A stretch of 64,000 nt of DNA from Deltaproteobacteria bacterium Ga0077550 (GTDB lineage: Bacteria; Myxococcota_A; Polyangia; Nannocystales; Nannocystaceae), in assembly GCA_001464385.1 (NCBI GenBank), contig LNFB01000163.1, forward strand, positions 41,768 to 105,767, given 5' to 3'. The notes beneath the pieces are model-generated. The model was not told the DNA's origin, did not search any database, and was given only the letters and a program-made list of their open reading frames with translations. Every line of letters begins with the position of its first letter. Within the stretch, counting starts at the first letter, position 1. Positions 28,605-38,026 of the stretch are shown here, piece after piece. A program made the position numbers and the translations under genes.

Positions 28605-31114
28605 TCATCGCGGCCGCGACTCGCTCGGCGCCGCATCGCCGAGCCACGCGGGAGCCAACCAGTCGTCGTCGGCGTCCGCGAAGGCTCCGACGAAGCCCGC
28701 ATCGACGTCCGCGCCGTTGGACGCCGCATCCGCATGGTCACGCCACCCGCCGCTGGGCACGGGCCGTGGCCGGGGCCCCGTGCAATCCGGCACGCCCGAG
28801 GCGGGGTCGAGGAGGTTTCGCGGAAGGAAGACGGCGCGCTCGTCGAGCCCGTGGTCGTCGTCCTCGTGCGGGCCGTCGGCTTCGGTCGGAGTCTCGACGT
28901 GGGCGATCGCCGCATCGCGCGAACCGCCGAAGACGGAGTGCGCGACGTCGAGGTCGGTGTCGCGGCCACGGACGTCGAGGCCGACGTCGAAGCCGAGCAC
29001 GAGCGCATTGCGGATCACGGCGGCGCCGCCGTTGCGCAGCAGGATGCCGTAGCGCTCCCCGGGCTGCACCGTCACCGGTCCACACAGGGTCGCGTTCGCG
29101 ATGCGCGGGGCGGTGCGCGGGACGATCGAGCCGCCGGATGGGTCGCCGTCGGCCTCGATGCCGTTGGCCCCGGAGTCCGTGGGTAGGGCGAACGCGAACA
29201 GGAACTGCAGCGCTCCGGCGTAGCCGAGGTCGAAGTCGAACGCATCGTCGCCGGGGGCCTCGCAGACGAGATGATGCGCGTCCACGGTGCCGCCGAAGAA
29301 CTCGAAGCAATCGTCGGTGGTGTGGCGGACCGCGACGTGATCGATCCGCGTGCCGCGACCCACGCCGGCGAGGGTGAGGCCGTTGATCTCGTTGTTGGGC
29401 CCGATCGTGACGCCGCCGTACTCGATGCGAACCCAGCGGAGCACGCCGCTGTCGTCGTCGGGCCGATCGCCGCCGAAACCACCGCGATCGGTCAAGCCCT
29501 CGACGTGCCCGAGCGAGGGGCGCCCTTGGGCGTCCTGGGCATTGGTCGGGGCACGACCGAGCAGCAGCACGCCGCCCCAGTCGCCGGCGCGACGGTCCTC
29601 GGGGGCCCTCGAGCTGGTGAAGACGATGGGGCGTTCGCGGGTGCCCTCGGCGACGATGCGCGCGCCGGGCCGCACGACCAGGGTGCCGCGGGTCGCGACG
29701 TCGCCGAGGATCGTGGTGCCCGGCTCGATCGTCAGCGTCGCCCCCGCTGCGACGTAGGTGGTGTGCTCGAGGCGATACGTCACGTCGGCGCGCAGCACTG
29801 CATCGGTGTCGAGATCGCCGGTCAACGAGACGATGCGTGGCGCGGTGATCGACCGCGCGACGTCCGGAGGAATCGGAGGCGCGGCGCTGGGCGACTCGCC
29901 GGCGAGGCCGGCGACCAACGTGCCCTGCGCCGCGGATGGGTTGCGGGTGAGCGCATGGAGCGTCCACGCCACGGGGATCGCAGCTGCGAGCGCGACCGGC
30001 ACGAGCCACCGTCGCCGTGGGCGGCTCGGCGTCGGCAGCCCTCCTGGGTCTTCGAGGCCAGGCGCCGCGCCGTCGACGTCGAGCAACCGCCGCGTGATCT
30101 CCTCGGGCCGCGGCTCGTCGACGAGGATCGCCGGGGGCATGGGTCGATCCGGCGGGGCGCGCATGGCCCTGCCGATCAGCGCGCCCGAGCGTTCGCGGTC
30201 GTCTGCGAACCCGTCGCGCACGATTGCCCCGAGCATCCAATCGCTGGGCACGTCGTCTCGGTCGACGATCTCCTGACCCAGCGCGGTCCGCATCTCCTCG
30301 GCAGTGGAGAAACGCAGCGCCGGATCGACGGCGAGCGCGCGGGCGACGATGGCCGTGAGTGAGGCCGGCACCGCGTGATCCTGCGGCGGCCAGGGGATCG
30401 CGCCGGCGGCCAGGCGATTGGCGAGCTCGAGCTCGGGCAGCGCCGGCCACAGACGCGAGGACGTGACGCACTCGGCGAGCATCACCCCGACGGCGAACAG
30501 ATCGGCGCGGCGATCGATCGGTCCGCCGCGCACCTGCTCGGGCGCCATGTAGGCCAGCTTGCCCTTGAACATGCCGTGCTTGGTCTGCGCCAGCGAGTCC
30601 ATCGCCTTGGCGATGCCGAAGTCCACCAGCTTGACGTGACCGTCATAGGTGACGAACACGTTCTGCGGGTTGACGTCGCGGTGGACCACCTCGAGCGGCT
30701 CCCCATCGTAGTCGCACAGCTCGTGGGCGTAGTGCAGACCGGCGAGCAGATCGTAGAGGATCCGCAGTCGCGCGCCGACGGTCAGCCGCACCCCAGTGGC
30801 TGACCATCGAGGTACTCCATCGCGAGGAACGGCAAGCCGTCGTCGTCCCCCAGCTCGTACGACTGCACGACGTTCGGGTGCGAGAGCCGCGTCGCCAGTC
30901 GGGCCTCGTCGAAGAACATCGCGACGAACTCGGGGTCGTTGCGGTACTCCGCCCGCAGTCGCTTGATCACCAGCAGCTTGCGCACGCTGCCGTGCCCCGT
31001 CGACGAGGCGAGGTAGACCTCGGCCATGCCGCCGCGTCCGACGAGCCCGAGGAGCTCGTAGCGTCCGACGCTCGCCGCGCGCGCGGCCGAGGGCGATGAC
31101 CGATCCACGTCCAT
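28605..31114 (-). pseudogene. Ser/Thr kinase with beta-helix C terminus, split by a frameshift
   Basis: From ATG 31114 the N lobe is intact (GRYELLGLVGRGGMAEVYL, the Lys in VIKRLR, FFDEARLATRLSHPNVV, MEYLDGQPL) and then reaches TGA at 30782. The C lobe resumes in another frame near 30800 (LRILYDLLAGLHYAHELCDY, VVHRDVNPQNVF, LVDFGIAKA, LAYMAPEQV). About ten residues usual at this point in relatives are absent. After a membrane helix (RRRWLVPVALAAAIPVAWTL) comes a ~420-residue repetitive beta-helix-like region with TLTIEPGTTILGD, GDWGGVLLLGRAP and GVTIGPNNEINGLTL. All kinase motifs survive, so a recent mutation or sequence error is likely. Confidence 0.8.
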
Positions 31115-31206
31115 CTCGGCCGCAACGCTAGAGGTCGCGACCGATCGGCTCAAGTCACAAGCACGTCAACATCGATTGCGTCGGCGCGGTGTCGGACCGT
31201 CGCTCG

Positions 31207-33534
31207 CTACCCGCAGCCGCCGCAGAACTGACACGCCAGCGCGCACACGCCCGACCAGCTGTTCTCGCAGCAGCTCGGCAGGATCCCGCACACACAGGCC
31301 TCGCAGCCGCACCCATCGCAGCCCGGCCCCGGATCCGCCGCGCACCCGTCGAACCCGCAGTCGCCGCAATCCTGCGGGCAGAACTCGCAGTCCTCGAAGT
31401 CGCCGCACAGGCCGTCGCCGCAGAAGTCACACGACCCGCAGTCCTCGGGGCAGAAGCTGCAGTCCTCGAAGCCGGTGCACACGCCGTCGCCGCAGAAGTC
31501 CTGGTTGCCGCACTGGCCGCACGCGTCGCAGGCGTCCCAGCAGCAGTCGCCCACGTTGACGCAGGCAGCGTCGCACCAGCAGCCGGCCGGCGCGATGCCA
31601 CCGCACGCGCCCGAGCTGCACGCGCAGTCGATCGCGCAGTTGAACTGGTCCTCGCCGTTGTTGCACGCGCCGTCGCCACAGAAGACGCACGAGCCGCAGT
31701 CCTCGGGGCAGTTGTTGCAGGCCTCGCCGACCAGCGGGTTGCACTGACCGTCGCCGCACTGCGCGTTGCAGGGGCCGCAGTCGTCGGGGCAGCTGTTGCA
31801 CGACTCGCCCGCCAGCGGCGCGCACACGCCGTCGCCGCAGCCGGCACAGTTCCCGCAGTCGGTCGCGCACGTGTTGCACGACTCGCCCAGGCCCGGCTCG
31901 CAGATCATGTTGCCGCAGCTCGGGCACACGCCGCAGTCGGCGGCACAGGTCGCGCACGACTCGCCCGCGCCGGGGTCACAGATCGCGTCGCCACACGCGT
32001 TGCAGTTGCCGCAGTCCTGCACGCAGCTGATGCACGACTCGCCCGCGACCGGATCGCAGACGCCGTCACCGCATGCCGCACACGGACCGCAGTCGAGGGG
32101 GCAGGTGAAGCAGAACTCGCTGGCGTTCGGATCGCAGACCCCGTCGCCGCAGCTCGGGCAATCGCCGCAGTCCTGCGCGCAGTTGAAACAGAACTCGCCG
32201 CCGCCGCCGTCGCAGAAGGCGTCGCCGCAGAAGCCACACGGGCCACAGTCGGCGCCGCACGTGAAGCAGAACTCGCCGGCGTCGGGATCACACAGCCCGT
32301 CGCCGCAGGTCGGACACGGGCCGCAGTCGCCGGGGCACGAGCCGCAGAACTCGCCCACGTCGGGATCGCAGAACCCGTCGCCGCAGCCGACACAGTCGCC
32401 GCAATCCTCGGGGCAGTTGACGCAGAACTCGCCCGCGTCGGGGTTGCAGAGGCCGTCGCCGCACGTGTCGCACGTGCCGCAGTCCTCGGGGCAGCTGCCG
32501 CAGAACTCGCCCGAGAACTGATCGCAGAAGCCGTCGCCGCAGGCCTCACAGGTGCCGCAGTCCTCGGGGCAGGTGAAGCAGAACTCGCCCGCGCCCGGAT
32601 CGCACACCGCGTCGCCGCAGCCGCCGCACGAGCCGCAGTCGTCGGGGCAGGTGAAGCAGAACTCGCCGGCGAACGGATCGCAGAAGCCATCGCCGCAGCC
32701 CTCGCACGAGCCGCAGTCGTCGGGGCAGGTGAAGCAGAACTCGCCCGAGAACGGATCGCACGCCCCGTCGCCGCAGCTCTCGCACTCGCCGCAATCCTCG
32801 GGGCAGGTGAAGCAGAACTCGGCCGACAGCGGATCGCAGATGCCGTTGCCGCACTCGTCGCACTGGCCGCAGTCCTCGGGGCAGGTGAAGCACAGCTCGC
32901 CCGAGAACGGATCGCAGCTGCCGTTGCCGCACTCGTCGCACGGACCGCAGTCCTCGGGACAGGTGAAGCAGAGCTCGCCGGCGAAGGGATCGCAGCTGCC
33001 GTCGCCGCAGTCCTGGCAGCGGCCGCAGTCGGTGGGGCAGGTGAAGCAGAACTCGCCCTGCTCGAGCTCGCAGGTGCCGTTGCCACAGCCCTCGCAGGTG
33101 TCGCAGTCCTCGGGGCAGGTCTCGCAGGACTCGCCGAACTCGGGATCGCAGCTGCCGTCGCCGCACAGCTCGCACGTGCCGCAGTCGAGGTCGCACCAGC
33201 CGCAGTTCTCGCCGATCTCCATCTGGCAGATGCCGTCGCCGCACTGACCGCAGGGCCCGCAATCGGTGGGGCACAGCGTGCAGTCCTCGCCCGCCGCACA
33301 GACGAGGTCGCCGCACTCGGGACACGGGCCGCAGTCGGCCGGACAGTTGTCGCAGGCCTCGTCGGGATCGCAGACCGCGTTGCCGCAGTTCAACGGCGTG
33401 TCGGTGGTCGAGCCGATCGTGCTCGAGCTCTCGGCCGAGGCGCCCGACTCGGCGACGGTGAAATCCGTGCGCCCGCAGCTACCGAGCAGCAGGAGCCCGC
33501 AGTACGCAACGATCCAGATCGTCCACCGTGACAT
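31207..33534 (-). CDS. Cys-rich lipoprotein with about 25 tandem 26-residue repeats
   Basis: 775 residues. A signal peptide ends at lipobox LLGSC. From residue ~50, about 25 units follow with the consensus CGDGxCDPxxGEFCFTCPEDCGxC, mostly 26 residues (78 bases) long and five to six Cys each. Near residue 645 the array is interrupted by GCWCDAACVNVGDCCWDACD, and it ends with CVCGILPSCCENSWSGVCAL, both resembling small secreted Cys modules. Such a protein is probably a stiff, disulfide-braced cell-surface rod, stable outside the cell. The mid-array units are nearly identical, so slippage in copy number is expected. No enzyme motif is visible. Confidence 0.85.
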   Translation of the reverse strand: MSRWTIWIVAYCGLLLLGSCGRTDFTVAESGASAESSSTIGSTTDTPLNCGNAVCDPDEACDNCPADCGPCPECGDLVCAAGEDCTLCPTDCGPCGQCGDGICQMEIGENCGWCDLDCGTCELCGDGSCDPEFGESCETCPEDCDTCEGCGNGTCELEQGEFCFTCPTDCGRCQDCGDGSCDPFAGELCFTCPEDCGPCDECGNGSCDPFSGELCFTCPEDCGQCDECGNGICDPLSAEFCFTCPEDCGECESCGDGACDPFSGEFCFTCPDDCGSCEGCGDGFCDPFAGEFCFTCPDDCGSCGGCGDAVCDPGAGEFCFTCPEDCGTCEACGDGFCDQFSGEFCGSCPEDCGTCDTCGDGLCNPDAGEFCVNCPEDCGDCVGCGDGFCDPDVGEFCGSCPGDCGPCPTCGDGLCDPDAGEFCFTCGADCGPCGFCGDAFCDGGGGEFCFNCAQDCGDCPSCGDGVCDPNASEFCFTCPLDCGPCAACGDGVCDPVAGESCISCVQDCGNCNACGDAICDPGAGESCATCAADCGVCPSCGNMICEPGLGESCNTCATDCGNCAGCGDGVCAPLAGESCNSCPDDCGPCNAQCGDGQCNPLVGEACNNCPEDCGSCVFCGDGACNNGEDQFNCAIDCACSSGACGGIAPAGCWCDAACVNVGDCCWDACDACGQCGNQDFCGDGVCTGFEDCSFCPEDCGSCDFCGDGLCGDFEDCEFCPQDCGDCGFDGCAADPGPGCDGCGCEACVCGILPSCCENSWSGVCALACQFCGGCG

Positions 33535-33640
33535 CGCCAGTCCATGCGCCGAGACAGGCGCCCAGGGTTCAGCCTAACAGCGATCGTCGGCGCACGCGAA
33601 CTCGCGGCGCGGCCGGGGGCGTCGCGCGGAGGCGGGCGGA

Positions 33641-33662
33641 GCGCCCGCCCGTCGGCGGGCGC
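33641..33662 (-). terminator. GC-rich hairpin after the PLDc_N/DUF2510 gene
   Basis: GCGCCCGCC (33641-33649) and GGCGGGCGC (33654-33662) form a 9-bp perfect stem with a 4-base loop, 11 bases after the stop codon of the minus-strand gene. No T tract follows. A second overlapping stem with 33631-33637 is possible. Confidence 0.45.
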
Positions 33663-33673
33663 AAAGGTGTCGG

Positions 33674-34081
33674 TCAGTAGGGGCGACCCCAGCCGGAGGT
33701 CGGCTGGGGTGGCGGCGCGGGTGGTTGCGGCGGCGCCGAGGGGAGCATGGGGGTGACGTGGACGGTCCACTGCACGCCGTCGTGGTAGCGCAGGTAGTTC
33801 GCCAGCGCAGGGTCGGGGTACCAGCCCGGCAGCGCGAGGGGGACGGGCGGCGCGGCGACGAGCCGCGGGCGCACCGCGGCGATGTACGCGATCGCGGCTG
33901 GGATCCCGGCGAGCAGCACGAGCAGCAGCCACATCGTCTTCTCGCTGCCGACCGCCTTGAACTCGCGATCGGAGCGGCGCGCGACGTCGACGATCGCGAA
34001 GATGTTGACGCCGATGGCGGCCAGAACCGAGAGGGCGAGCAGGCCGAGCACGGGCGACGTCGAGCCTAGCAGCGTTGGCAC
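33674..34081 (-). CDS. small membrane protein with PLDc_N and DUF2510 domains
   Basis: 135 residues from GTG 34081. Two membrane helices (LGLLALSVLAAIGVNIFAIV and MWLLLVLLAGIPAAIAYIAA) separated by a charged loop DVARRSDREFKA match the phospholipase-D N-terminal membrane domain. Residues ~86-105 (PGWYPDPALANYLRYHDGVQ followed by WT) are a DUF2510 motif. A Pro-rich tail ends the protein. DUF2510 is common in actinobacteria. The GTG overlaps nothing but lies close to the divergent FG-GAP gene. Confidence 0.75.
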   Translation of the reverse strand: MPTLLGSTSPVLGLLALSVLAAIGVNIFAIVDVARRSDREFKAVGSEKTMWLLLVLLAGIPAAIAYIAAVRPRLVAAPPVPLALPGWYPDPALANYLRYHDGVQWTVHVTPMLPSAPPQPPAPPPQPTSGWGRPY

Positions 34082-34119
34082 GCGCGGTCGCCGATCGCCG
34101 GAATTCGCCGTTGGAGGCG

Positions 34120-36507
34120 GTGTCTCAGCCCGCGTTGACGCCGTACGTCCTGCCCCGATGCCTGCGTGTCGTCCCCCTCGCGTTCATCGCCGCCTGCGCA
34201 GGCGATGATCCCGACCCCGCCGCGGTGGACACCTCGGGCGGCATCGCGAGCCTGGGCGAGGACGGCTCGAGCACGGGCCTCGCGACCCCGAGCACCGGAC
34301 CCGTCGCCGACGGCACCGGCAGCTCGACCGCCGGCCCCGACGGGCCGTGCGAGACGCTGCTGTGCGGCGACCCCGTCGCGTGCTGCGACGCCGACCAGGA
34401 CTGCGCCGCGGGCCAGTGCGTCCCCGCGTGCCCCTCGGGCGTGCGCTGCGGCGCCGACGCGTCGACGTGCTGCGAGGTGGGCGACGTCTGCGTCTCCGAC
34501 GCGTGCGTGGTGCCGACCGGCGCGTGCCTCGATTCCTTCGACTGCGAGATCGGCGAGTTCTGCGAGCCGACCCTCGGCCAGTGCCTGCCGCAGTTCGACC
34601 CGGTGACCTGCGCCTACGATCCCGAGTTCGAGGAGATCGAGGTCGCGCTCGAGTGGTCGTACACCGACGTGCAGTCGATCTCGATCCCGACCGTCGGCGA
34701 TCTCGACGGCGACGGCCTCCCGGAGGTCGTGCTGGTCAGCGCCCGCGACGGCGACGGCGACTGGCCGCTCGGCAACCTCATCGTCCTCGACGGCACGACG
34801 GGCCTCGAGAAGTGGCGCATCGATCACGATCCGGCGATGGGCAAGTTCGGACCCCACGGCCGCGCGACCGCCGGCATCGCCGACGTGAGCGGCGACGGCC
34901 TGCCCGACGTCGTGTACGCCGGCCGACCCAACGGCAGCAACTCGGTGATCTACGCCGTCGACGGCACGGGCGCCCCGCTGTGGAGCTCCCACGACGCGGA
35001 CGGCGGCGCGCGGGCGTTCACCGTCGACAACGGCGCGGTGAGCTTCGGCAACTTCGACGACGACGCCGAGGCCGAGGTGGTGATCGGCGCGGCGGTCATC
35101 GACAACGACGGGTTGGTGGTGTGGAGCGAGGGCGGTGGGGCCAACGGCTCGACCTACGGGACCAACAGCGGCTACACCGGCGGCGTCTCGGCGATCGTCG
35201 ATCTCACCGGCGACGGCCACCCCGAGATCGTGTCGGGGCGGCACGCGTGGTCGGTCGACTGGCAGGCGGGGGCGGTGCCCACGGTGACGCTGTCGATGCT
35301 GTGGGACGCGGGTGCGCCCGACGGATACCCGGCGATCGCCGATCTCGACCTCGACGGCACCCCCGAGGTGGCGCTGGTCGCCAGCGGCACCCTACGCGTG
35401 CTCGAGGGCGACAGCGGCCTGCCCTGGTGCGGCGTCGATCCGACCGAGGTCATGTGCGACGCCGATCCGATGCTGCGCACGGCGGCCGTCACGATCCCCG
35501 GCGGAGGTCGCGGGGGGCCGCCGACGATCGCGGACTTCGACGGCGACGGCCGGCCCGAGATCGCCGCCGCGGGCGGCAGCTCCTACTCCGTCTACGACCT
35601 CGCGCGCGCGGGCGAGGAGCTCGTGGTGCCGATGGGCGACCCGGTGCCCGCGGCCGGCTCGCTGTACGTGCGGTGGTCGCAGGTCACCCAGGACCAGTCG
35701 TCGAACGCGACCGGCTCCTCCGTGTTCGACTTCCAGGGCGACGGCATCGCCGAGGTGGTCTATGCCGACGAGTGCTTCATGCGGGTGTACTCGGGCACCG
35801 ACGGCGCGGTGATCCTCGAGGAGGCCAACAGCAGCGCGACGATCCACGAGTACCCCCTCGTGGTCGATGTCGACGCCGACGGCAACTCCGAGATCCTCGT
35901 GGTCGCGAACGATACCGGCGCGAATTGTGGGCAGCACGAGGGCTATGTCCCGCGCCGCGGGGTGTACGTCTATGGGGACGCCTTCGATCGATGGGTGCAG
36001 ACGCGGCGCGTGTGGACCTCGCATACGTATCACGTCACCAATGCCACCTCGGCGGGCAACCTGCCCGCGGCGGAGCTGGACAATTGGACGCAGCCGGGAC
36101 TCAACAATTACCGGCAGAATGTCCAGGGCGAGGGTGTGTTCAATGCCCCGGATCTCACCGTCGAGCTGGCGATCGGGGTCGGCGATTGTCTCGAGATGCA
36201 GCTCGCCGTGATCGCGACCGTGCGCAACGTCGGGGCGCTGGGCGTGCCGGCCGGCGTGGCGGTCACGCTCTACGCGGGCGAGGACGCGAATGGCGACCTC
36301 GTCGAGACCAAGCTGACGCCGGCGCCGCTGCTGCCCGGCGCGTCCACGCAGCTGATCTGGAACCTCGAGGCCCCCGCCGACGGCGCGGCGCAGAGCTTCT
36401 TCGTCGAGGTCGACGGGGCGGATCCGGGCGCGGGCATCGTCGAGGAGTGCGACGAGAGCAACAACACCGCGCTCACGCAGAGCGCGAGCTGCCCGATCCC
36501 CGGGTGA
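34120..36507 (+). CDS. FG-GAP/VCBS-repeat lipoprotein with C-terminal CARDB-like domain
   Basis: 795 residues from GTG 34120, which follows GGAGG closely; the longer frame to 34075 is less likely. A hydrophobic stretch ends at a lipobox (PLAFIAACAG). After a Ser/Gly linker and a Cys-rich region (CETLLCGDPVACCDADQDCA), several FG-GAP/VCBS repeats carry Asp-rich Ca2+-type loops: VGDLDGDGLPEVV, IADVSGDGLPDVV, IVDLTGDGHPEIV, IADLDLDGTPEVA, IADFDGDGRPEIA. Together they should form a seven-bladed beta-propeller. The last ~100 residues (NVGALGVPAGVAVTLY, ECDESNNTAL) resemble a CARDB adhesion module. A surface adhesion role is probable. Confidence 0.85.
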   Translation: MSQPALTPYVLPRCLRVVPLAFIAACAGDDPDPAAVDTSGGIASLGEDGSSTGLATPSTGPVADGTGSSTAGPDGPCETLLCGDPVACCDADQDCAAGQCVPACPSGVRCGADASTCCEVGDVCVSDACVVPTGACLDSFDCEIGEFCEPTLGQCLPQFDPVTCAYDPEFEEIEVALEWSYTDVQSISIPTVGDLDGDGLPEVVLVSARDGDGDWPLGNLIVLDGTTGLEKWRIDHDPAMGKFGPHGRATAGIADVSGDGLPDVVYAGRPNGSNSVIYAVDGTGAPLWSSHDADGGARAFTVDNGAVSFGNFDDDAEAEVVIGAAVIDNDGLVVWSEGGGANGSTYGTNSGYTGGVSAIVDLTGDGHPEIVSGRHAWSVDWQAGAVPTVTLSMLWDAGAPDGYPAIADLDLDGTPEVALVASGTLRVLEGDSGLPWCGVDPTEVMCDADPMLRTAAVTIPGGGRGGPPTIADFDGDGRPEIAAAGGSSYSVYDLARAGEELVVPMGDPVPAAGSLYVRWSQVTQDQSSNATGSSVFDFQGDGIAEVVYADECFMRVYSGTDGAVILEEANSSATIHEYPLVVDVDADGNSEILVVANDTGANCGQHEGYVPRRGVYVYGDAFDRWVQTRRVWTSHTYHVTNATSAGNLPAAELDNWTQPGLNNYRQNVQGEGVFNAPDLTVELAIGVGDCLEMQLAVIATVRNVGALGVPAGVAVTLYAGEDANGDLVETKLTPAPLLPGASTQLIWNLEAPADGAAQSFFVEVDGADPGAGIVEECDESNNTALTQSASCPIPG

Positions 36508-36531
36508 GCGCGGGCGGCGAGGCGCGGTCGA

Positions 36532-37908
36532 TCAGCCGCTCGGCATGCCGCCGCCGGCGTACGTCAGCGCGTAGCCGGTCATGTCGCTGTACGTGTACGG
36601 ACCGACCAGCCCGTTGTACGAGGTGACCACGCCGGTCTCCTTGTCGATGCGGTGCGCGCCGCCGCCGTTGGCGACCGTCCACACGTAGCCGAAGTAGTCG
36701 ATGCTGATGCCGTAGGCGCCCGGCACGTTGAAGGACGTGACCGGCGTCAGCAGGTGGCGATCGATGCCGATGACCTGGTTGCTCGCGGCCATCCACAGCA
36801 GGCCGTCCTCGCCGGTCTCGGCCATGCATCCGGCGAAGCCGCCGCCGTTGCCGGTCGCCCAGGTCTCGGTCTCGGGATCGAAGCGGCTGTACTGCGACGA
36901 GCACGCCCAGACGTAGCCTTCGGAGTCGACCGTCATGCCGTAGCTGCTCGTGGGCACCGGCCAGGTCTGGTACTCCATGTTGTCGAGGTCGACGCGGACG
37001 AGCATCACGCCGCCGAGCTTGGTGCCCCAGAAGTTGCCCTCGCCATCGACCGCGCCGCCGTAGATGCCGTAGAAGTCGGCCGGGAAGCCCGCGAGGGTGA
37101 CCATGTCGATCACCGCGCCGTCCTCACCGTCGAGGAGCAGGACGTCGGTGCTGCCGCCGTTGGTGCCCGAGGTCCACAGGTTGGCGTTCTCGTAGCGGCA
37201 CGTGTTGATGTTGAACTCGCCTTGGGTCCACGCCACCGGTCGCTGGCTGGCGTAGGCGAACGGCGAGTACCAAGCGACGCACTCCTCCTCGCCCCACGGC
37301 AGGAAGTTCGCGTCGGTCGAGGTCTGGATGCCGGGCGAGCCGTTGCTCTCGTTGCAGCGGTCCTCGAGCGCGTAGATCTTGGTCACGCCGCCGCTGCGGT
37401 TCGCGACCGCGACGTCACCCTCGAGGTTGACGCTCGTGCGCGACGGGCTGCCGTTGGAGTCGGGGCGGACGATGAAGCGACCGACCTCGGTGACCGACTG
37501 CGTGTCGATCTTGGAGATGGTGCCCTGGGTGCTGTTCGCGGCCCACAGGTACGAGAAGTCGGGATCGCCGTTGCCACCTCCACCCTTGCCGTTGTTGCTG
37601 CACGGGATCTCGGGCGCGTCGGGCAGGACGCCGACGTCGAACTTCGCGCCCTCGGCCCCGTCGGCGTTGGTGTCGGTCACCACGCCCGACGAGCCGCCGC
37701 TCGAGTCGGGCGAGGTGTCGGAGGCCGAGGCGCTCGCCGAGGCGGACGCGGACGCGGACGCGGCCGTCGTCTCGCTCGAACCCGCGGGCCCGGTGTCCGC
37801 GTTGCCCGTGCCACTCGCGCTCACCATCTCGGCATCGGAGCCGCCACCACAGCCGCCGAAGGCCCCCAGGCCGATTGCCACGCACCCGATTAGTTTGAAG
37901 TTCGTCAT
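36532..37908 (-). CDS. lipoprotein with streptogramin-lyase-like beta-propeller
   Basis: 458 residues from ATG 37908. Lipobox GAFGGC is followed by a Ser/Thr/Ala linker with a simple SASASASASASA repeat. From residue ~115 there are NHL/Vgb-type strands: YLWAANSTQGTISKID, YGIYGGAVDGEGNFWG, YGMTVDSEGYVWACSS, YGISIDYFGYVWTVAN. The family includes virginiamycin lyases but these lipoproteins rarely carry the catalytic residues; a binding role is more likely. Convergent with the FG-GAP gene. Confidence 0.75.
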   Translation of the reverse strand: MTNFKLIGCVAIGLGAFGGCGGGSDAEMVSASGTGNADTGPAGSSETTAASASASASASASASDTSPDSSGGSSGVVTDTNADGAEGAKFDVGVLPDAPEIPCSNNGKGGGGNGDPDFSYLWAANSTQGTISKIDTQSVTEVGRFIVRPDSNGSPSRTSVNLEGDVAVANRSGGVTKIYALEDRCNESNGSPGIQTSTDANFLPWGEEECVAWYSPFAYASQRPVAWTQGEFNINTCRYENANLWTSGTNGGSTDVLLLDGEDGAVIDMVTLAGFPADFYGIYGGAVDGEGNFWGTKLGGVMLVRVDLDNMEYQTWPVPTSSYGMTVDSEGYVWACSSQYSRFDPETETWATGNGGGFAGCMAETGEDGLLWMAASNQVIGIDRHLLTPVTSFNVPGAYGISIDYFGYVWTVANGGGAHRIDKETGVVTSYNGLVGPYTYSDMTGYALTYAGGGMPSG

Positions 37909-38026
37909 CGCTCGTCCGCTCCCCGGCAGGAGCCTCGCACGCTCGCGCGGGCGACTCAAGCAACGGACGCGGTCGACGTGGTCGCGCGCGTCGAGCGGCG
38001 CGCGATGATGCGCGTCAGCTCACGAT

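Noticed and set aside
31189..33531. 780-codon plus-strand frame opposite the Cys-rich repeat gene
   Set aside because: It is the antisense image of a periodic sequence; only the minus frame has a signal peptide and coherent Cys repeats.
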